A DNA stretch of 64,000 nt from Alteriqipengyuania abyssalis (GTDB lineage: Bacteria; Pseudomonadota; Alphaproteobacteria; Sphingomonadales; Sphingomonadaceae), in assembly GCF_019857185.1 (NCBI RefSeq), contig NZ_JAHWXP010000002.1, forward strand, positions 186,001-250,000. The letters run 5' to 3'. Every line of letters begins with the position of its first letter. Position 1 is the first letter of the stretch. A program made the position numbers and the translations under genes. This document shows positions 28,318-37,497 of the stretch, piece after piece. Below the pieces are notes generated by a model. The model searched no databases, had not been told where the DNA came from, and saw nothing but the letters and a program-made list of their open reading frames with translations.

Positions 28318-29025
28318 ATGCATCGATTGATATTGCTATTGTGTGTGTTGTTTTTGTCGGGGTGCGGGTCTCCGGAGCCGTTGGTATCGACGGATCGCAT
28401 GACGGTGGTGGAGGCTGCGGATGGGTTGCCTATACCCAACCGCGATGATCTGGTGGCGGCGGATCGTCCTGCGCTGATTGGTCCGCTGGACACGATCCGG
28501 ATCGAGGTATTCAACTATCCCGAGTTCACGCGCGATGTTCAGGTGGATGCGAGCGGGCGTATTGCGCTGCCGTTTCTGGGCACGGTCGAGGCTGGCGGCA
28601 AGACCGCGGGCGAGCTGGCGATGGATGTGGAGCGGGCGCTGGATGCGCGTTACGTGCGCGATCCGGAGGTGACGGTGAACATCGTCAACTCGGTCAGCCA
28701 GGTGGTGACCGTGTCGGGCGAGGTCGAGACCCCGGGCCTGTATCCGGTGACCAACCAGACGACGCTGCTGCGTGCGATCGCGGCGGCGCGCGGGACGAGC
28801 GAGTTTGCGCGCAAGGACGAGGTGGTGATCCTGCGCACGGTCAACGGCCGGCGGATGGCCGGGCTCTACAGCCTTGAGGCGATCGAGCGCGGGCTGTACG
28901 ACGACCCCGCGATTTACGCCAACGACATCGTGGTGGTGGGCGACTCCCCCCAGCGACGTCTGTTCCGCGACTTCCTGACGGTGGCGCCGCTGCTGGCATC
29001 GCCGCTGGTCACGATTTTGCAGTAG
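28318..29025 (+). CDS. wza: Polysaccharide export lipoprotein, Wza/GumB-like (copy 1)
   Basis: 235 residues. Lipoprotein signal MHRLILLLCVLFLSGC with Cys 16. The Poly_export domain (about 48-130, DTIRIEVFNYPEFTRDVQVDASG) is followed by an SLBB domain (about 135-215, VSGEVETPGLYPV). It should form the outer-membrane/periplasmic exit channel for the polymer. It lacks the C-terminal helix domain of E. coli Wza (379 residues), like short GumB/GelD-type proteins. AGAGG precedes the ATG. The 5' end uses many TTG/TTA-like Leu and GTG Val codons, unlike the C-ending codons of neighbours. Identical twin at 54981. Confidence 0.92.
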   Translation: MHRLILLLCVLFLSGCGSPEPLVSTDRMTVVEAADGLPIPNRDDLVAADRPALIGPLDTIRIEVFNYPEFTRDVQVDASGRIALPFLGTVEAGGKTAGELAMDVERALDARYVRDPEVTVNIVNSVSQVVTVSGEVETPGLYPVTNQTTLLRAIAAARGTSEFARKDEVVILRTVNGRRMAGLYSLEAIERGLYDDPAIYANDIVVVGDSPQRRLFRDFLTVAPLLASPLVTILQ

Positions 29026-29033
29026 GTTTTTCC

Positions 29034-29055
29034 GGGCGCGCGCAAACGTGCGCCT
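29034..29055 (+). other. Hairpin in the wza-wzc intergenic gap (copy 1)
   Basis: A nine-base stem (29034-29042 with 29047-29055, two G-U pairs in RNA) closes a CAAA loop between the two genes. There is no T run directly after it, so it does not look like a full terminator. It could attenuate or protect the mRNA and set the Wza:Wzc ratio. Repeated unchanged at 55697-55718. Confidence 0.4.
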
Positions 29056-29076
29056 GCAACAAGGTTTTTGCCGAGC

Positions 29077-31323
29077 ATGAACATCCAGGCCTCCCGGTTC
29101 GGCAGCGAGTCCGGCCCTTCCGACCAGCCCCCGCAGGGTGGCGGCAATCCGCTGGGCGTGCAGGCGGGCCAGCCGGGAGAGGGCGATGGTCCCTCGATCG
29201 TGCAGCATTACCTGCGGATCGCGCAGCGCTGGCGCTGGCTGATCCTGGGTTCGATCGCGGCATGCGTTGCGCTGGGCCTGGTCGCGACCCTGCTGATGAC
29301 CCCGCAATACACCGCCACCGCGACGATCGAGATCTCGCGCGAAGGCAGCCAGGTGACCAACTTCGAAGGGGTCGAGCGCGAGGTCTCCATCTCCGACCAG
29401 GAGTTCTACCAGACCCAGTACGGCCTGCTGCGTGCGCGCACCCTGGCCGAACGGGTGGCCGGCCAGCTGGGCCTGATCGACAATCCCGAGTTCTTCGCAT
29501 CCTACGGCGTGGAAGGCGGAGACGACCCCGCCTTCGCGCTCGATAACGGGCGCTACACCGCGCAGGGCCGCCAGGACCGCCAGCGGATCGCGGGCGAGAT
29601 CCTGCTCGCCAATATCAGCGTTGCACCCGCGCGCCTCTCGCGGCTGGTCGACATCAGCTTTACCGGGCCCGATCCCGCGTTTGCCGCGCGGGTCTCGAAC
29701 AGCTGGGCGGAAAACTTCATCCAGTCCAACCTTGAGCGCAAGGTCCAGGCGACCTCCTACGGGCGCGAGCAGCTGCAGGCGCAGCTGGCCGACTACAAGG
29801 AACGCCTCGATGAGTCCCAGCGCCAGCTGGTGACCTACGCCTCGAGCGAGGAGATCATCAACCTGCCCGCACAGCCCGGGGCCGACGGGCGCACGCAGGA
29901 ACGCTCGATCGTGGCCGACGATCTGGCCGCGCTCAACGCCGCGCTGACCGAGGCGACCGCCGACCGGATCCAGGCCGAGGCGCGCGCACGCCAGGCGGGC
30001 GGCGGCTCCTCCTCCACCGAATCGCTGTCCAACCCGGCGATCAACAACCTGCGCGAGAAGCGCGCCGATCTGGCCGGCCAGTACGAGCTTTTGATGGTCC
30101 GGTTCGAGCCGGGCTATCCGCAGGCGCGCGCGCTGCAATCGCAGATCGACGAGCTCGACCGGGCGATCGCACGCGAGGAAGCGCGCGTCTCGGGCTCGCT
30201 GCAGGGCGATTACCGCGCCGCGCTGGAGCGCGAACAGACGCTGCAGGCGCGGGTCAATCGCCTCAAGGCGGACTATCTCGACCTGCGTCGCCGCTCGATC
30301 CAGTACAATATCTACCAGCAGGAGGTGGATACCAACCGCGCGCTGTATGACGGGCTGCTGCAGCGCTTCAAGGAGATCGGCGTTGCCGGCGGGGTCGGGG
30401 TCAACAATGTCTCGATCATCGATCCGGCCGATGTCCCGCAGGCCCCCTCCAGCCCCAACCTGCTGATGAACGTCCTGCTCTCGCTGATCGTGGGCGCGGG
30501 TATCGGCGCGGCGCTGGCCTTCCTGCTCGAACAGATCGACGAGGCGATCACCGATCCCACGGAGGTGCGCCGCAAGCTCGGCCTGCCGCTGTTGGGCACC
30601 ATCCCCACGGTTGCCGAGGGGCGCCCGGACGAGGCGCTGCTCGATCGCAAGTCGAGCCTGGTCGATGCCTATCTCGCCGCGTTCACCAATCTGGGCTTCA
30701 CCACCGAACACGGCGTGCCGCGTTCCTTCGCGGTCACCTCGACCCGGCCTGCGGAAGGCAAGTCGACCAGCTCGCTGGCGCTTGCCACCACGCTGGCGCG
30801 TGCGGGCAAGAGCGTGATCCTGGTCGATGGCGACATGCGCTCGCCCTCGGTCCACCAGCTGGGCGGGGTCGATCACGATCGCGGCCTGTCCAACTTCCTC
30901 GCCGGCGACGACGAGATCGAGACCATGACCTTCCCGATGACCCACCTGGGGTTCACCGCGATGTCGGCCGGTCCGATCCCGCCCAACGCCGCCGAACTGC
31001 TGACCGGCAACCGCCTCGATCTGCTGATGCGCCGCCTGCTGGAAATGTACGACCACGTCGTGATCGACTCGCCCCCGGTGATGGGCCTCGCCGATGCTCC
31101 GCTGATCGCGACCCATGTCGAAGGCGTGCTCTACGTGGTCGAATCCCACAATATCCGCGCAGGCCTCGTCAAGAACGCCATCGGACGCCTGAACTCCGCA
31201 AACATCCGCATCTTCGGCGCCCTCCTCACCAAGTTCGAAGCCAAGAAATCCGCCTACGGTTATTCCTACGGCTACGAATATGGATACTCCTACGGCAAAG
31301 AGGATGAGGGCAAGAGTGCCTGA
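29077..31323 (+). CDS. wzc: Polysaccharide co-polymerase with bacterial tyrosine kinase domain, Wzc-like (copy 1)
   Basis: 748 residues. N-terminal Wzz domain with a membrane helix (about 55-75), periplasmic coiled coil (about 230-430), second helix (about 465-485), then a cytoplasmic BY-kinase domain: Walker A in TRPAEGKSTSS (near 555), Walker A' VILVDGDMRSPS (near 580) and Walker B HVVIDSPPVMG (near 660). The C-terminal tail alternates Tyr with Gly/Ser/Glu (about 725-742), the expected autophosphorylation cluster. It controls chain length and export with Wza. Ends KEDEGKSA; the twin copy ends differently. No Wzb-type phosphatase was found in the window. Confidence 0.93.
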   Translation: MNIQASRFGSESGPSDQPPQGGGNPLGVQAGQPGEGDGPSIVQHYLRIAQRWRWLILGSIAACVALGLVATLLMTPQYTATATIEISREGSQVTNFEGVEREVSISDQEFYQTQYGLLRARTLAERVAGQLGLIDNPEFFASYGVEGGDDPAFALDNGRYTAQGRQDRQRIAGEILLANISVAPARLSRLVDISFTGPDPAFAARVSNSWAENFIQSNLERKVQATSYGREQLQAQLADYKERLDESQRQLVTYASSEEIINLPAQPGADGRTQERSIVADDLAALNAALTEATADRIQAEARARQAGGGSSSTESLSNPAINNLREKRADLAGQYELLMVRFEPGYPQARALQSQIDELDRAIAREEARVSGSLQGDYRAALEREQTLQARVNRLKADYLDLRRRSIQYNIYQQEVDTNRALYDGLLQRFKEIGVAGGVGVNNVSIIDPADVPQAPSSPNLLMNVLLSLIVGAGIGAALAFLLEQIDEAITDPTEVRRKLGLPLLGTIPTVAEGRPDEALLDRKSSLVDAYLAAFTNLGFTTEHGVPRSFAVTSTRPAEGKSTSSLALATTLARAGKSVILVDGDMRSPSVHQLGGVDHDRGLSNFLAGDDEIETMTFPMTHLGFTAMSAGPIPPNAAELLTGNRLDLLMRRLLEMYDHVVIDSPPVMGLADAPLIATHVEGVLYVVESHNIRAGLVKNAIGRLNSANIRIFGALLTKFEAKKSAYGYSYGYEYGYSYGKEDEGKSA

Positions 31324-32593
31324 CGCCAAACCCGCTCGCACCGCGAAAGCGAGTGCCTCGGCCGCGGGCGGAGCTTCCGCGTCCGGTTTTTCGCTGCCGC
31401 TGGGCAAGCGGACCCGTTACGTCATTGCTGCCCTCGCAGTGCTGAGCGGCGTGGCCAGCGGGGTCTATTCGCTGGGTTCGGCGATGGCGCGACGGTCGAT
31501 CGACCTCGCCTATGCGGTCGATCCGTCCAACCCAGTGATTGCGGGCCGCTTTGCCCTCTCCGAGGTGTCGAACCCGATCCAGGGTAATCGTCCGACCAAT
31601 TTCCGCGAAGTCGCTGCGCGCGCGCTGGAGCAAGACCCGACTGCGGTCGACGCTGCGGTCGCGATCGGCCTTGCGAGCCAGCTCAACAACCAACCGGCGC
31701 AAACCGACGAAGCATTCGCCTATGCGTTGCGGATGTCCCGCCGCGAGACCCGCGCGCATATCTGGGCGATCGAGCAGGCGGCCATGCGGGGCGACATCCG
31801 CGGCGCGCTGGAGCACTACGATCTCGCGCTTCGGACCGAAGAGAACGCCACCGACGTGCTCTTCCCGACGCTGGCCAGTGCGGCAAGCGAGCCACTGGTG
31901 CGCAAGGAACTCATCCGCCTGTTTCGCAGCAACCCGCCATGGGGTCAGAACTTCATCAATGTTGCGGCGATGAGCGCCAGCAACCCCAAGGATATCGCGC
32001 TGCTGGTCGAAGAACTGCGGCGTGCGGGCACCAAGATTGCCTATCCCGCCGATCAGCTGCTTGCGACCAACCTGTACAACCGGGGCTTCCGCCAGGACGC
32101 CTGGGATTACTACACCAGCCGGATCAACCGCAAGCCAGGCACGATCCGGCCCTTCAGCCAGACGCGGGCCTATTCGACATCCTTCGACTGGAAGCTGGAA
32201 GAACCGACGGGCATTCTGCCCACGATCATCCGTTCGGGGGACGATTACGTCCTCGACGTGAGCAAGGTCCCATCATCATCGGGTGCGGTCGCCAGTCAGG
32301 CATTGCGGCTCGCCCCGGGCCGCTATCGCCTTGCGGGCAGCTTCGAGGCACCGCAGGGAAGCGATCGTTCCGCCTATCGCTGGGAAATCGCCTGCACGGA
32401 TGGTCAGCCCTTCGCGATGGCGGACCTGGCCGAAGGACAGGGCACGCAGACCTATCGCAAGGCCTTCACCGTGCCCGGCGACTGCCCACAGCAGACGCTA
32501 ACGCTCACGGCACGCCAGTCGAGCGGCTTCCAGGCACAGAACACGTCCTTCACGAGCCCCACGATCACGCGGGTCGGCGCGAACGCTAATTGA
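31316..32593 (+). CDS. Membrane-anchored TPR-like protein of the polysaccharide locus
   Basis: About 425 residues from the GTG at 31316, which has GAGGG at five-base spacing and overlaps the wzc stop by eight bases. One N-terminal helix (RYVIAALAVLSGVASGVYSLG) is followed by helical repeats resembling TPRs (about 70-260) and a beta-rich C-terminal domain (about 290-425, ending in PQQTLTLTARQSSGFQ). It probably faces the periplasm and may scaffold the export machinery; this is inferred from position. Its 3' end overlaps the convergent wbuC-like gene by eight bases. ATG codons at 31280 and 31304 are alternatives. Confidence 0.78.
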   Translation: MPDAKPARTAKASASAAGGASASGFSLPLGKRTRYVIAALAVLSGVASGVYSLGSAMARRSIDLAYAVDPSNPVIAGRFALSEVSNPIQGNRPTNFREVAARALEQDPTAVDAAVAIGLASQLNNQPAQTDEAFAYALRMSRRETRAHIWAIEQAAMRGDIRGALEHYDLALRTEENATDVLFPTLASAASEPLVRKELIRLFRSNPPWGQNFINVAAMSASNPKDIALLVEELRRAGTKIAYPADQLLATNLYNRGFRQDAWDYYTSRINRKPGTIRPFSQTRAYSTSFDWKLEEPTGILPTIIRSGDDYVLDVSKVPSSSGAVASQALRLAPGRYRLAGSFEAPQGSDRSAYRWEIACTDGQPFAMADLAEGQGTQTYRKAFTVPGDCPQQTLTLTARQSSGFQAQNTSFTSPTITRVGANAN

Positions 32594-33074
32594 CGCCGGA
32601 GAGCCCGGCGCGCAGCCGCTCGATCAGCGCAACACCTTCCGCCGTGCCTTCCTCGGGCGACCAGTCGGCAGGCTCCTTCGCCAGTTCGGGCCGGAACGGG
32701 CCCTGCTTCACTTCGAGCAGGATCGCGCCATCATCCAGCGCGACCACCGTGTGCCACGCCTCGGGCGGCAGCGTGATGCCGAAAGGCGCATCGCCATGCT
32801 CGCCGAAAATCTGGCTGGACATGACCTCTCCCGCATCGTCGAACACGAAGCAGGCAAAGGTTCCGCGCAGCGCACTCAGATGCTCCACTTTCGGATCGAG
32901 GCTATGGCGGTGCGGGCGGATATAGCTGTCGGGCGCAACCGCGTTGACCAGCATCTGCACCGGGTCGGAGTGGTCAGCGTGGATGCAATAGTGCATCCGC
33001 CGCCGGTCGGACCGGAGTGCCGCTTCGCTCAACTCGTCGAGGAAGGCAGGGGTGAGATCCGCGAGGTTAGGCAT
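32586..33074 (-). CDS. wbuC: WbuC-family cupin metalloprotein
   Basis: 162 residues. A small cupin with HCIHADHSDPVQ, the metal-binding RPHRHSLDPKVEH segment and ITLPPEAWHTVVAL, matching the WbuC family. WbuC genes sit beside FucNAc synthesis and transfer genes in E. coli and Pseudomonas O-antigen clusters, but their function is unknown. The ATG at 33074 overlaps the wbuB-like stop by eight bases. Last gene of the 20-gene minus-strand array. Confidence 0.85.
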   Translation of the reverse strand: MPNLADLTPAFLDELSEAALRSDRRRMHYCIHADHSDPVQMLVNAVAPDSYIRPHRHSLDPKVEHLSALRGTFACFVFDDAGEVMSSQIFGEHGDAPFGITLPPEAWHTVVALDDGAILLEVKQGPFRPELAKEPADWSPEEGTAEGVALIERLRAGLSGVN

Positions 33075-34383
33075 GCTGTCGCTCCGCAGTCGTCTTGTCA
33101 CCAAGTTCCACGATCCACTCTTCCAGACTGGCGATCAGCGCGGCGCGGTTGAAATGGGCCTGCGCGTAGGCACGCCCGTTCCTGCCAAGCTCGGCGCGCT
33201 CTTCACGCGACATGCGCATCATTGTGCGGACATTGTCTGCCAGTGTGCGGTAGTCGCCAGCGGGTGCAGTCATCCCGGCTTCGGCCTCACGGATGACGCG
33301 CCCGCCTTCGCCGTTGAACATGCCGAGCAGCGGGCGGCCGGAGGCAAGGTAGGACTGGACCTTGCCCGGAATCGTCATCGACCAGATCGGCTCGTCACGC
33401 AGCGTCACCAGCAGCGCGTCGGCGGCGCTGAAGAAGGATGGCATGCGTTCGAGCGGGTGACGGCCCGCGAAGATCACCTTGCCCTCCAGTCCGCGCCTGG
33501 CGACCTCGGCGCGCGCATCGTCGCCCGCACGCCCCTCGCCCACGATGATCCAGCGTAAGGCAGGCTCGTCACGCAGTACGTCTGCCGCTTCAATGATCGC
33601 GGGAATATCCTGCGCCTGGCCCAGATTGCCCGCGAACATCACCTTGAAGTCGTCCGCATAGGGAGAGAGCTCGGGCGGAGGGTCGAGCCCGTCGACCGCG
33701 TTCTGAAACACGGGCTCGGGCCAGCCGGGGAAATAACGGATCGTGTCCGTGCCGCCCGCATAGCGCTCGACATTGTTGTAGAACGCGCGCGACTGGACGA
33801 GGATACGCGCGCAGCGCTTGTAGATGAAGCTGACCAGCTTGCCGACCAGCCCCAGCAGCGCGGGCGATTTGACCACCCCGATGGCGGAGAGCGTATCGGG
33901 CCACAGGTCGAGGACCCACATCAGCACCGGCGCGCGCTTGCGCCAGCCGATCCACAGCGCGGGCAGCGCTGAAGTGATCGGCGAGGTCTGGAAGACGAAG
34001 ATCGCGTCGAAGCGCTGGCCGCGCAGCTTGCCTGGGCCGAAGATCGTGCCTGAAAGCGCAAAGCTGAGATAGTTGAGCATCAGCTTCAGGCTGCTGTTCC
34101 CGCGCGGGATCACCGGCACGCGGTGGACCGGGGCCCCTTCGAAGCTCGAATATTTCCCGGGGTTCTCGCGGAAGTCGGCGAAGATCTTACCGTCCGGGTA
34201 GTTCGGCAGGCCGGTCAGCACGGTAACCTCGTGGCCGCGCGCGATCAGTTCGCTGGAGAGGTCGTTGACGCGAAAGCCCTCGGGCCAGAAATACTGGCTG
34301 AGGATCAGGATTTTAAGCTTGCGGGGATCACCTGCAGAGACGTCAGCCGATCCTTCGGCCGCCGGATGGCGGATATCATGCAT
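33067..34383 (-). CDS. wbuB: Glycosyltransferase family 4, WbuB-like (probable L-FucNAc transferase)
   Basis: 438 residues with the GT-B fold of family 4. The N-terminus is ILILSQYFWPEGFRVNDLS, the core has VLDLWPDTLSAIG and MFAGNLGQAQDIP, and the C-terminal EX7E-like region lies around SYLASGRPLLGMFNGEGG. These features match WbuB, the transferase paired with fnlABC-wbuC in L-FucNAc-containing O-antigens. Cytoplasmic, acting at the membrane on an undecaprenyl-linked acceptor. The linkage and acceptor are not predictable. Located directly after the methyltransferase and before wbuC. Confidence 0.85.
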   Translation of the reverse strand: MHDIRHPAAEGSADVSAGDPRKLKILILSQYFWPEGFRVNDLSSELIARGHEVTVLTGLPNYPDGKIFADFRENPGKYSSFEGAPVHRVPVIPRGNSSLKLMLNYLSFALSGTIFGPGKLRGQRFDAIFVFQTSPITSALPALWIGWRKRAPVLMWVLDLWPDTLSAIGVVKSPALLGLVGKLVSFIYKRCARILVQSRAFYNNVERYAGGTDTIRYFPGWPEPVFQNAVDGLDPPPELSPYADDFKVMFAGNLGQAQDIPAIIEAADVLRDEPALRWIIVGEGRAGDDARAEVARRGLEGKVIFAGRHPLERMPSFFSAADALLVTLRDEPIWSMTIPGKVQSYLASGRPLLGMFNGEGGRVIREAEAGMTAPAGDYRTLADNVRTMMRMSREERAELGRNGRAYAQAHFNRAALIASLEEWIVELGDKTTAERQHA

Positions 34384-34401
34384 CGCTACCCCCTGCGCGT
34401 G

Positions 34402-35136
34402 TCAGGCGACGGCGGTCGGCTCTAGCAGGTAGCTGTCGCGGCGGATCGTCTTGATCAGCAGACCACGCAGCGGCGGCGAGATCGGCTCTGGCTTGCCTTC
34501 GGCATGGCCCACGACCTTGTACCCCGCTTCGGCAAACAGCTCGCGCCATTGCTCGTTGGAGCGGAAACGCACGCCGACGCCGAAAGTGTTGGCGCGCAGT
34601 GCGGGCACAACCTTGCCGATCGCGCTGCCCACTGCCGACAGCAGGCTGCTTGAGGTGATTTCGAAGATCCACCGCCCGCTCAGGTGCGGGACGAAGCTCT
34701 GGTAGATATATTCGTTCACGAACACGCGCCGGGCCTTACCGTGCCACGCCTTGAGCGCCTGGAGCTGCAAGCGCCGCGTCTCCGCCTCGTTCTTGCCGAC
34801 GAGGTGGTGGAGGATCAGGTTGAAACAGACCACGTCCTCGTCGCCGGTCGGCACGGGGGCGAGCGCATCGCCCAGTTCCGCGTCGACCCCGATCTCGTGG
34901 CATTTCGCGACCGAGCGAGTGTCCATGTCGAGCACGCGGGTGCGATAGCCGTGGACGTCGGTCAAACTGCGCGCGAAGAAGCCGCAGCCGCCGCCAATAT
35001 CGACGATCGCCTTGCCGCCCGAATCCGCATCGTTGAGGTTGCCGAAGTCGCGCACCTGATCCTCGACGAACTCGTCGTGGTAGAATGCCTCGATCTGGGC
35101 ATCCGCCAGCTTTTTCTGCGTCACCATCTCGTTCAT
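34402..35136 (-). CDS. Class I SAM-dependent methyltransferase
   Basis: 244 residues. The SAM-binding motif I is VDIGGGCGFFARS (about 46-58), followed by an acidic strand end RVLDMDTRSVAK and a motif with NLILHHLVG. The substrate may be a sugar or glycan because of its place in the array between fnlC and wbuB, but the sequence gives no direct clue. Length is usual. Confidence 0.8.
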   Translation of the reverse strand: MNEMVTQKKLADAQIEAFYHDEFVEDQVRDFGNLNDADSGGKAIVDIGGGCGFFARSLTDVHGYRTRVLDMDTRSVAKCHEIGVDAELGDALAPVPTGDEDVVCFNLILHHLVGKNEAETRRLQLQALKAWHGKARRVFVNEYIYQSFVPHLSGRWIFEITSSSLLSAVGSAIGKVVPALRANTFGVGVRFRSNEQWRELFAEAGYKVVGHAEGKPEPISPPLRGLLIKTIRRDSYLLEPTAVA

Positions 35137-35249
35137 CGAATTTCCTCGTTCCGCAGCACGATCATCGTACGGCTACGCGGCGTTTCGTGCGCCGATATAT
35201 GCCCCGCCCCTCTGCGAGTCCATGCAGGCGGGCCGGATCGACCCGCGCG

Positions 35250-36383
35250 TCAGTATTCCTTCCAGACCGTGCGGCGAACGTAATCGGTATAGGAATGGAT
35301 GATGCGGACCACCTTGGCCGAGACATTGGGCATCGAATAATCGGCGACCAGCCGCAGATCGCGATCCTCGCCGCGCGCCTGCGACGCGATGATCGCAAGG
35401 CCCTGTTCGACCCGCTCTGCGCTGAGTCCGGTCATCATCACCGTACCCTCTTCCATCCCCTCGGGCCGCTCGTGCGCCTCGCGGATATTGAGCGCGGGGA
35501 AGTTGAGGATCGAGGATTCCTCGGTGATCGTGCCGCTGTCCGACAGCACGGCGCGCGCCGATTTCTGCAGCCGCACATAGTCGTGGAAGCCGAGCGGCTT
35601 GAGCAGGCGTACATTGGGGTGGAATTCGACCCCCGCCCGGTCGATCCGGTTCTGGGTGCGCGGATGGGTCGAGACGATCACGGGCTGGTCGTAAGTTTCA
35701 GCCGTGCGGTTGAGGATCTCGACCAGCCGCAGGAAGTTGGCATCGCTCTCGATATTCTCTTCGCGGTGCGCGCTGACCACGAAGTAGCCGTGCTCTTTCA
35801 GGTCGAGGCGGTCGAGCACGTCGGACGCGTCGATCCGGTCCATATAGGCGTGCAGCACCTCGTACATCGGGCTGCCGGTCTTGATCACGCGATCGGGCGG
35901 CAGGCCTTCGGCGAGCAGGTATTCGCGCGCAATATCGCTGTAGGTCAGGTTGATATCGGCGGTGTGGTCCACGATCCGGCGGTTGATTTCCTCCGGCACG
36001 CGCTGGTCGAAGCAGCGATTGCCCGCCTCCATGTGGAACACGGGGATCTTGGCGCGCTTGGCAGGGAGGACGGACAGGCAGCTGTTCGTGTCGCCCAGCA
36101 CCAGCAGCGCTTCGGGCTGGACCTCCTTGAGCAGCTTTTCCATCCCGATCATGATGTTGCCGATCGTCGCGACCGGCGCTCCGGCGACGGCTGCGTGGAG
36201 GAAATGGTCGGGCTTGCGGATGCCCAGATCGTCGAAGAAGACCTGGCTCAGCTCATAATCGTGGTTCTGTCCGGTGTGGACCAGAATATGCTCGCACGCC
36301 TCGTCCAGCGCGATCAGCACGCGCGACAGGCGGATGATCTCGGGCCGCGTGCCGACAACCGTCATGACCTTCATCTTGCCCAT
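35250..36383 (-). CDS. fnlC: UDP-N-acetyl-L-quinovosamine/UDP-HexNAc 2-epimerase, FnlC/WbjD type
   Basis: 377 residues of the non-hydrolysing UDP-GlcNAc 2-epimerase family: [40 protein letters not shown] and [11 protein letters not shown]. In the FnlABC pathway it makes the final C2 epimerisation to UDP-N-acetyl-L-fucosamine. Assignment rests on position right after fnlA-fnlB. It is distinct from the WecB-like epimerase at 60453. The start lies four bases from the fnlB stop. Confidence 0.9.
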   Translation of the reverse strand: MGKMKVMTVVGTRPEIIRLSRVLIALDEACEHILVHTGQNHDYELSQVFFDDLGIRKPDHFLHAAVAGAPVATIGNIMIGMEKLLKEVQPEALLVLGDTNSCLSVLPAKRAKIPVFHMEAGNRCFDQRVPEEINRRIVDHTADINLTYSDIAREYLLAEGLPPDRVIKTGSPMYEVLHAYMDRIDASDVLDRLDLKEHGYFVVSAHREENIESDANFLRLVEILNRTAETYDQPVIVSTHPRTQNRIDRAGVEFHPNVRLLKPLGFHDYVRLQKSARAVLSDSGTITEESSILNFPALNIREAHERPEGMEEGTVMMTGLSAERVEQGLAIIASQARGEDRDLRLVADYSMPNVSAKVVRIIHSYTDYVRRTVWKEY

Positions 36384-36387
36384 AATC

Positions 36388-37497
36388 TCAAACCTTCTCG
36401 GCGATGGTATCGGGCCGGGCGCGATCGAAAATCTCGTTCGCCCAGAGCATGCAGATAAGCTCGTCCTCGCCGATATTGGTGATGTTGTGCGTCCAGCCCG
36501 GAATGGTCTCGACGATCCTGGCCTCGCCGCCCTTCGTCACCACCTCGTAGGTTTCGCCGGTGACGATATGGCGAAAGCCGAAATGGGCGGTGCCCTGGAT
36601 GACCAGGAATTTCTCCGCCTTGGTGTGGTGATAGTGATCGCCGCGGGTCACGCCGGGGCCGGAGGTGAAGTAGGAGAACTGCCCGGCATCGGGCGTCTTG
36701 AGCATCTCCACGAAGGCCCCGCGCGGGTCTGCATGGATCGGCAGGCCGTAGCTGAACTGGTCCGGCTCCAGATAGCTCAGGTAGGTCGAATAGAGCGCAC
36801 GGGTGAGCCCGGTACCCACGCGCGGAGAGACCAGCGTGTCGCGGCTGCCGGGGAAGCTGCGGATCGTATCTGCAACCTCGCCCACCGTGGTCTCGTAAAC
36901 CGGCTGCACCTCCTGAACACCGCTGGTGCGCGTCGCCCCGTCGTCGAGAAGAGCAACGAATGCCGAGACCACATCGTCGACATAAACCAGCCGCAGCGGC
37001 GCGGCGGGATCGTTGACCGTGATCTCCAGCCCGTGCGCGATATTGTGGCAGAAGGTCGCAACGGCGGAATTGTAATTGGGCCGCGCCCATTTGCCGAACA
37101 CGTTGGGCAGACGATAGATCAGCACCGGCGCACCGGTTGCCTCGCCATGCCGCTCCAGCGCCTGCTCGGCCCCGCGCTTGCTCTCCCCATAGGGATTGTC
37201 CGCGGCGGCCTGGATTGAGGAGGTATAGGCGATCGGCGCCCTGTTGCCTGCGGCGGCCAGCGCTTCGCACACCTCACTGGTGAAATCGCGATTGCCGGTC
37301 GCGAAGTCCGCCGGGTTTTGCGGCCGGTTCACACCTGCCAGATGGAACACGAAATCGGCGCGTTTCGCCGCGTCGGCGAGATCGGACGCATCGTGGCCGC
37401 GGCCGATCGGGATCACTTCGTGGCCGAGCTCGCCCAGCCGGATCGTGAGGTTGCGGCCGATAAAGCCCTCGGCCCCGGTCACCAGCGCAATGCTCAT
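36388..37497 (-). CDS. fnlB: Bifunctional epimerase/reductase with C-terminal cupin, FnlB/CapF type
   Basis: 369 residues. An N-terminal short-chain dehydrogenase domain ([22 protein letters not shown], YxxxK-type) is joined to a C-terminal cupin (about 255-365) with the zinc-site [15 protein letters not shown]. CapF uses this arrangement: the cupin performs C3 epimerisation and the dehydrogenase domain reduces the 4-keto group with NADPH, giving UDP-2-acetamido-2,6-dideoxy-L-talose. Start overlaps the fnlA stop (ATGA). Confidence 0.92.
   Translation of the reverse strand: MSIALVTGAEGFIGRNLTIRLGELGHEVIPIGRGHDASDLADAAKRADFVFHLAGVNRPQNPADFATGNRDFTSEVCEALAAAGNRAPIAYTSSIQAAADNPYGESKRGAEQALERHGEATGAPVLIYRLPNVFGKWARPNYNSAVATFCHNIAHGLEITVNDPAAPLRLVYVDDVVSAFVALLDDGATRTSGVQEVQPVYETTVGEVADTIRSFPGSRDTLVSPRVGTGLTRALYSTYLSYLEPDQFSYGLPIHADPRGAFVEMLKTPDAGQFSYFTSGPGVTRGDHYHHTKAEKFLVIQGTAHFGFRHIVTGETYEVVTKGGEARIVETIPGWTHNITNIGEDELICMLWANEIFDRARPDTIAEKV

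Larger units (their letters stand above)
28318..31313. repeat. 2,996-bp direct repeat, copy 1 (wza-wzc)
   Basis: Identical to 54981-57976 at a constant offset of 26,663 bases. It starts exactly at the ATG of wza (preceding base A here, G in copy 2) and ends ten bases before the wzc stop, where GGGCAAG here differs from GGGCAAA in copy 2. Every reading frame, sense and antisense, translates the same in both copies, and the sequence rows that I compared match base for base. Same orientation in both copies. Confidence 0.95.

Noticed and set aside
28336-31407. Very long open frame (1,023 codons) antisense to wza-wzc, also seen in copy 2
   Set aside because: It lies fully opposite well-supported genes, reads as low-complexity Arg/Asp/Gln/His-rich protein, and is the usual by-product of high GC content with strong third-position bias.
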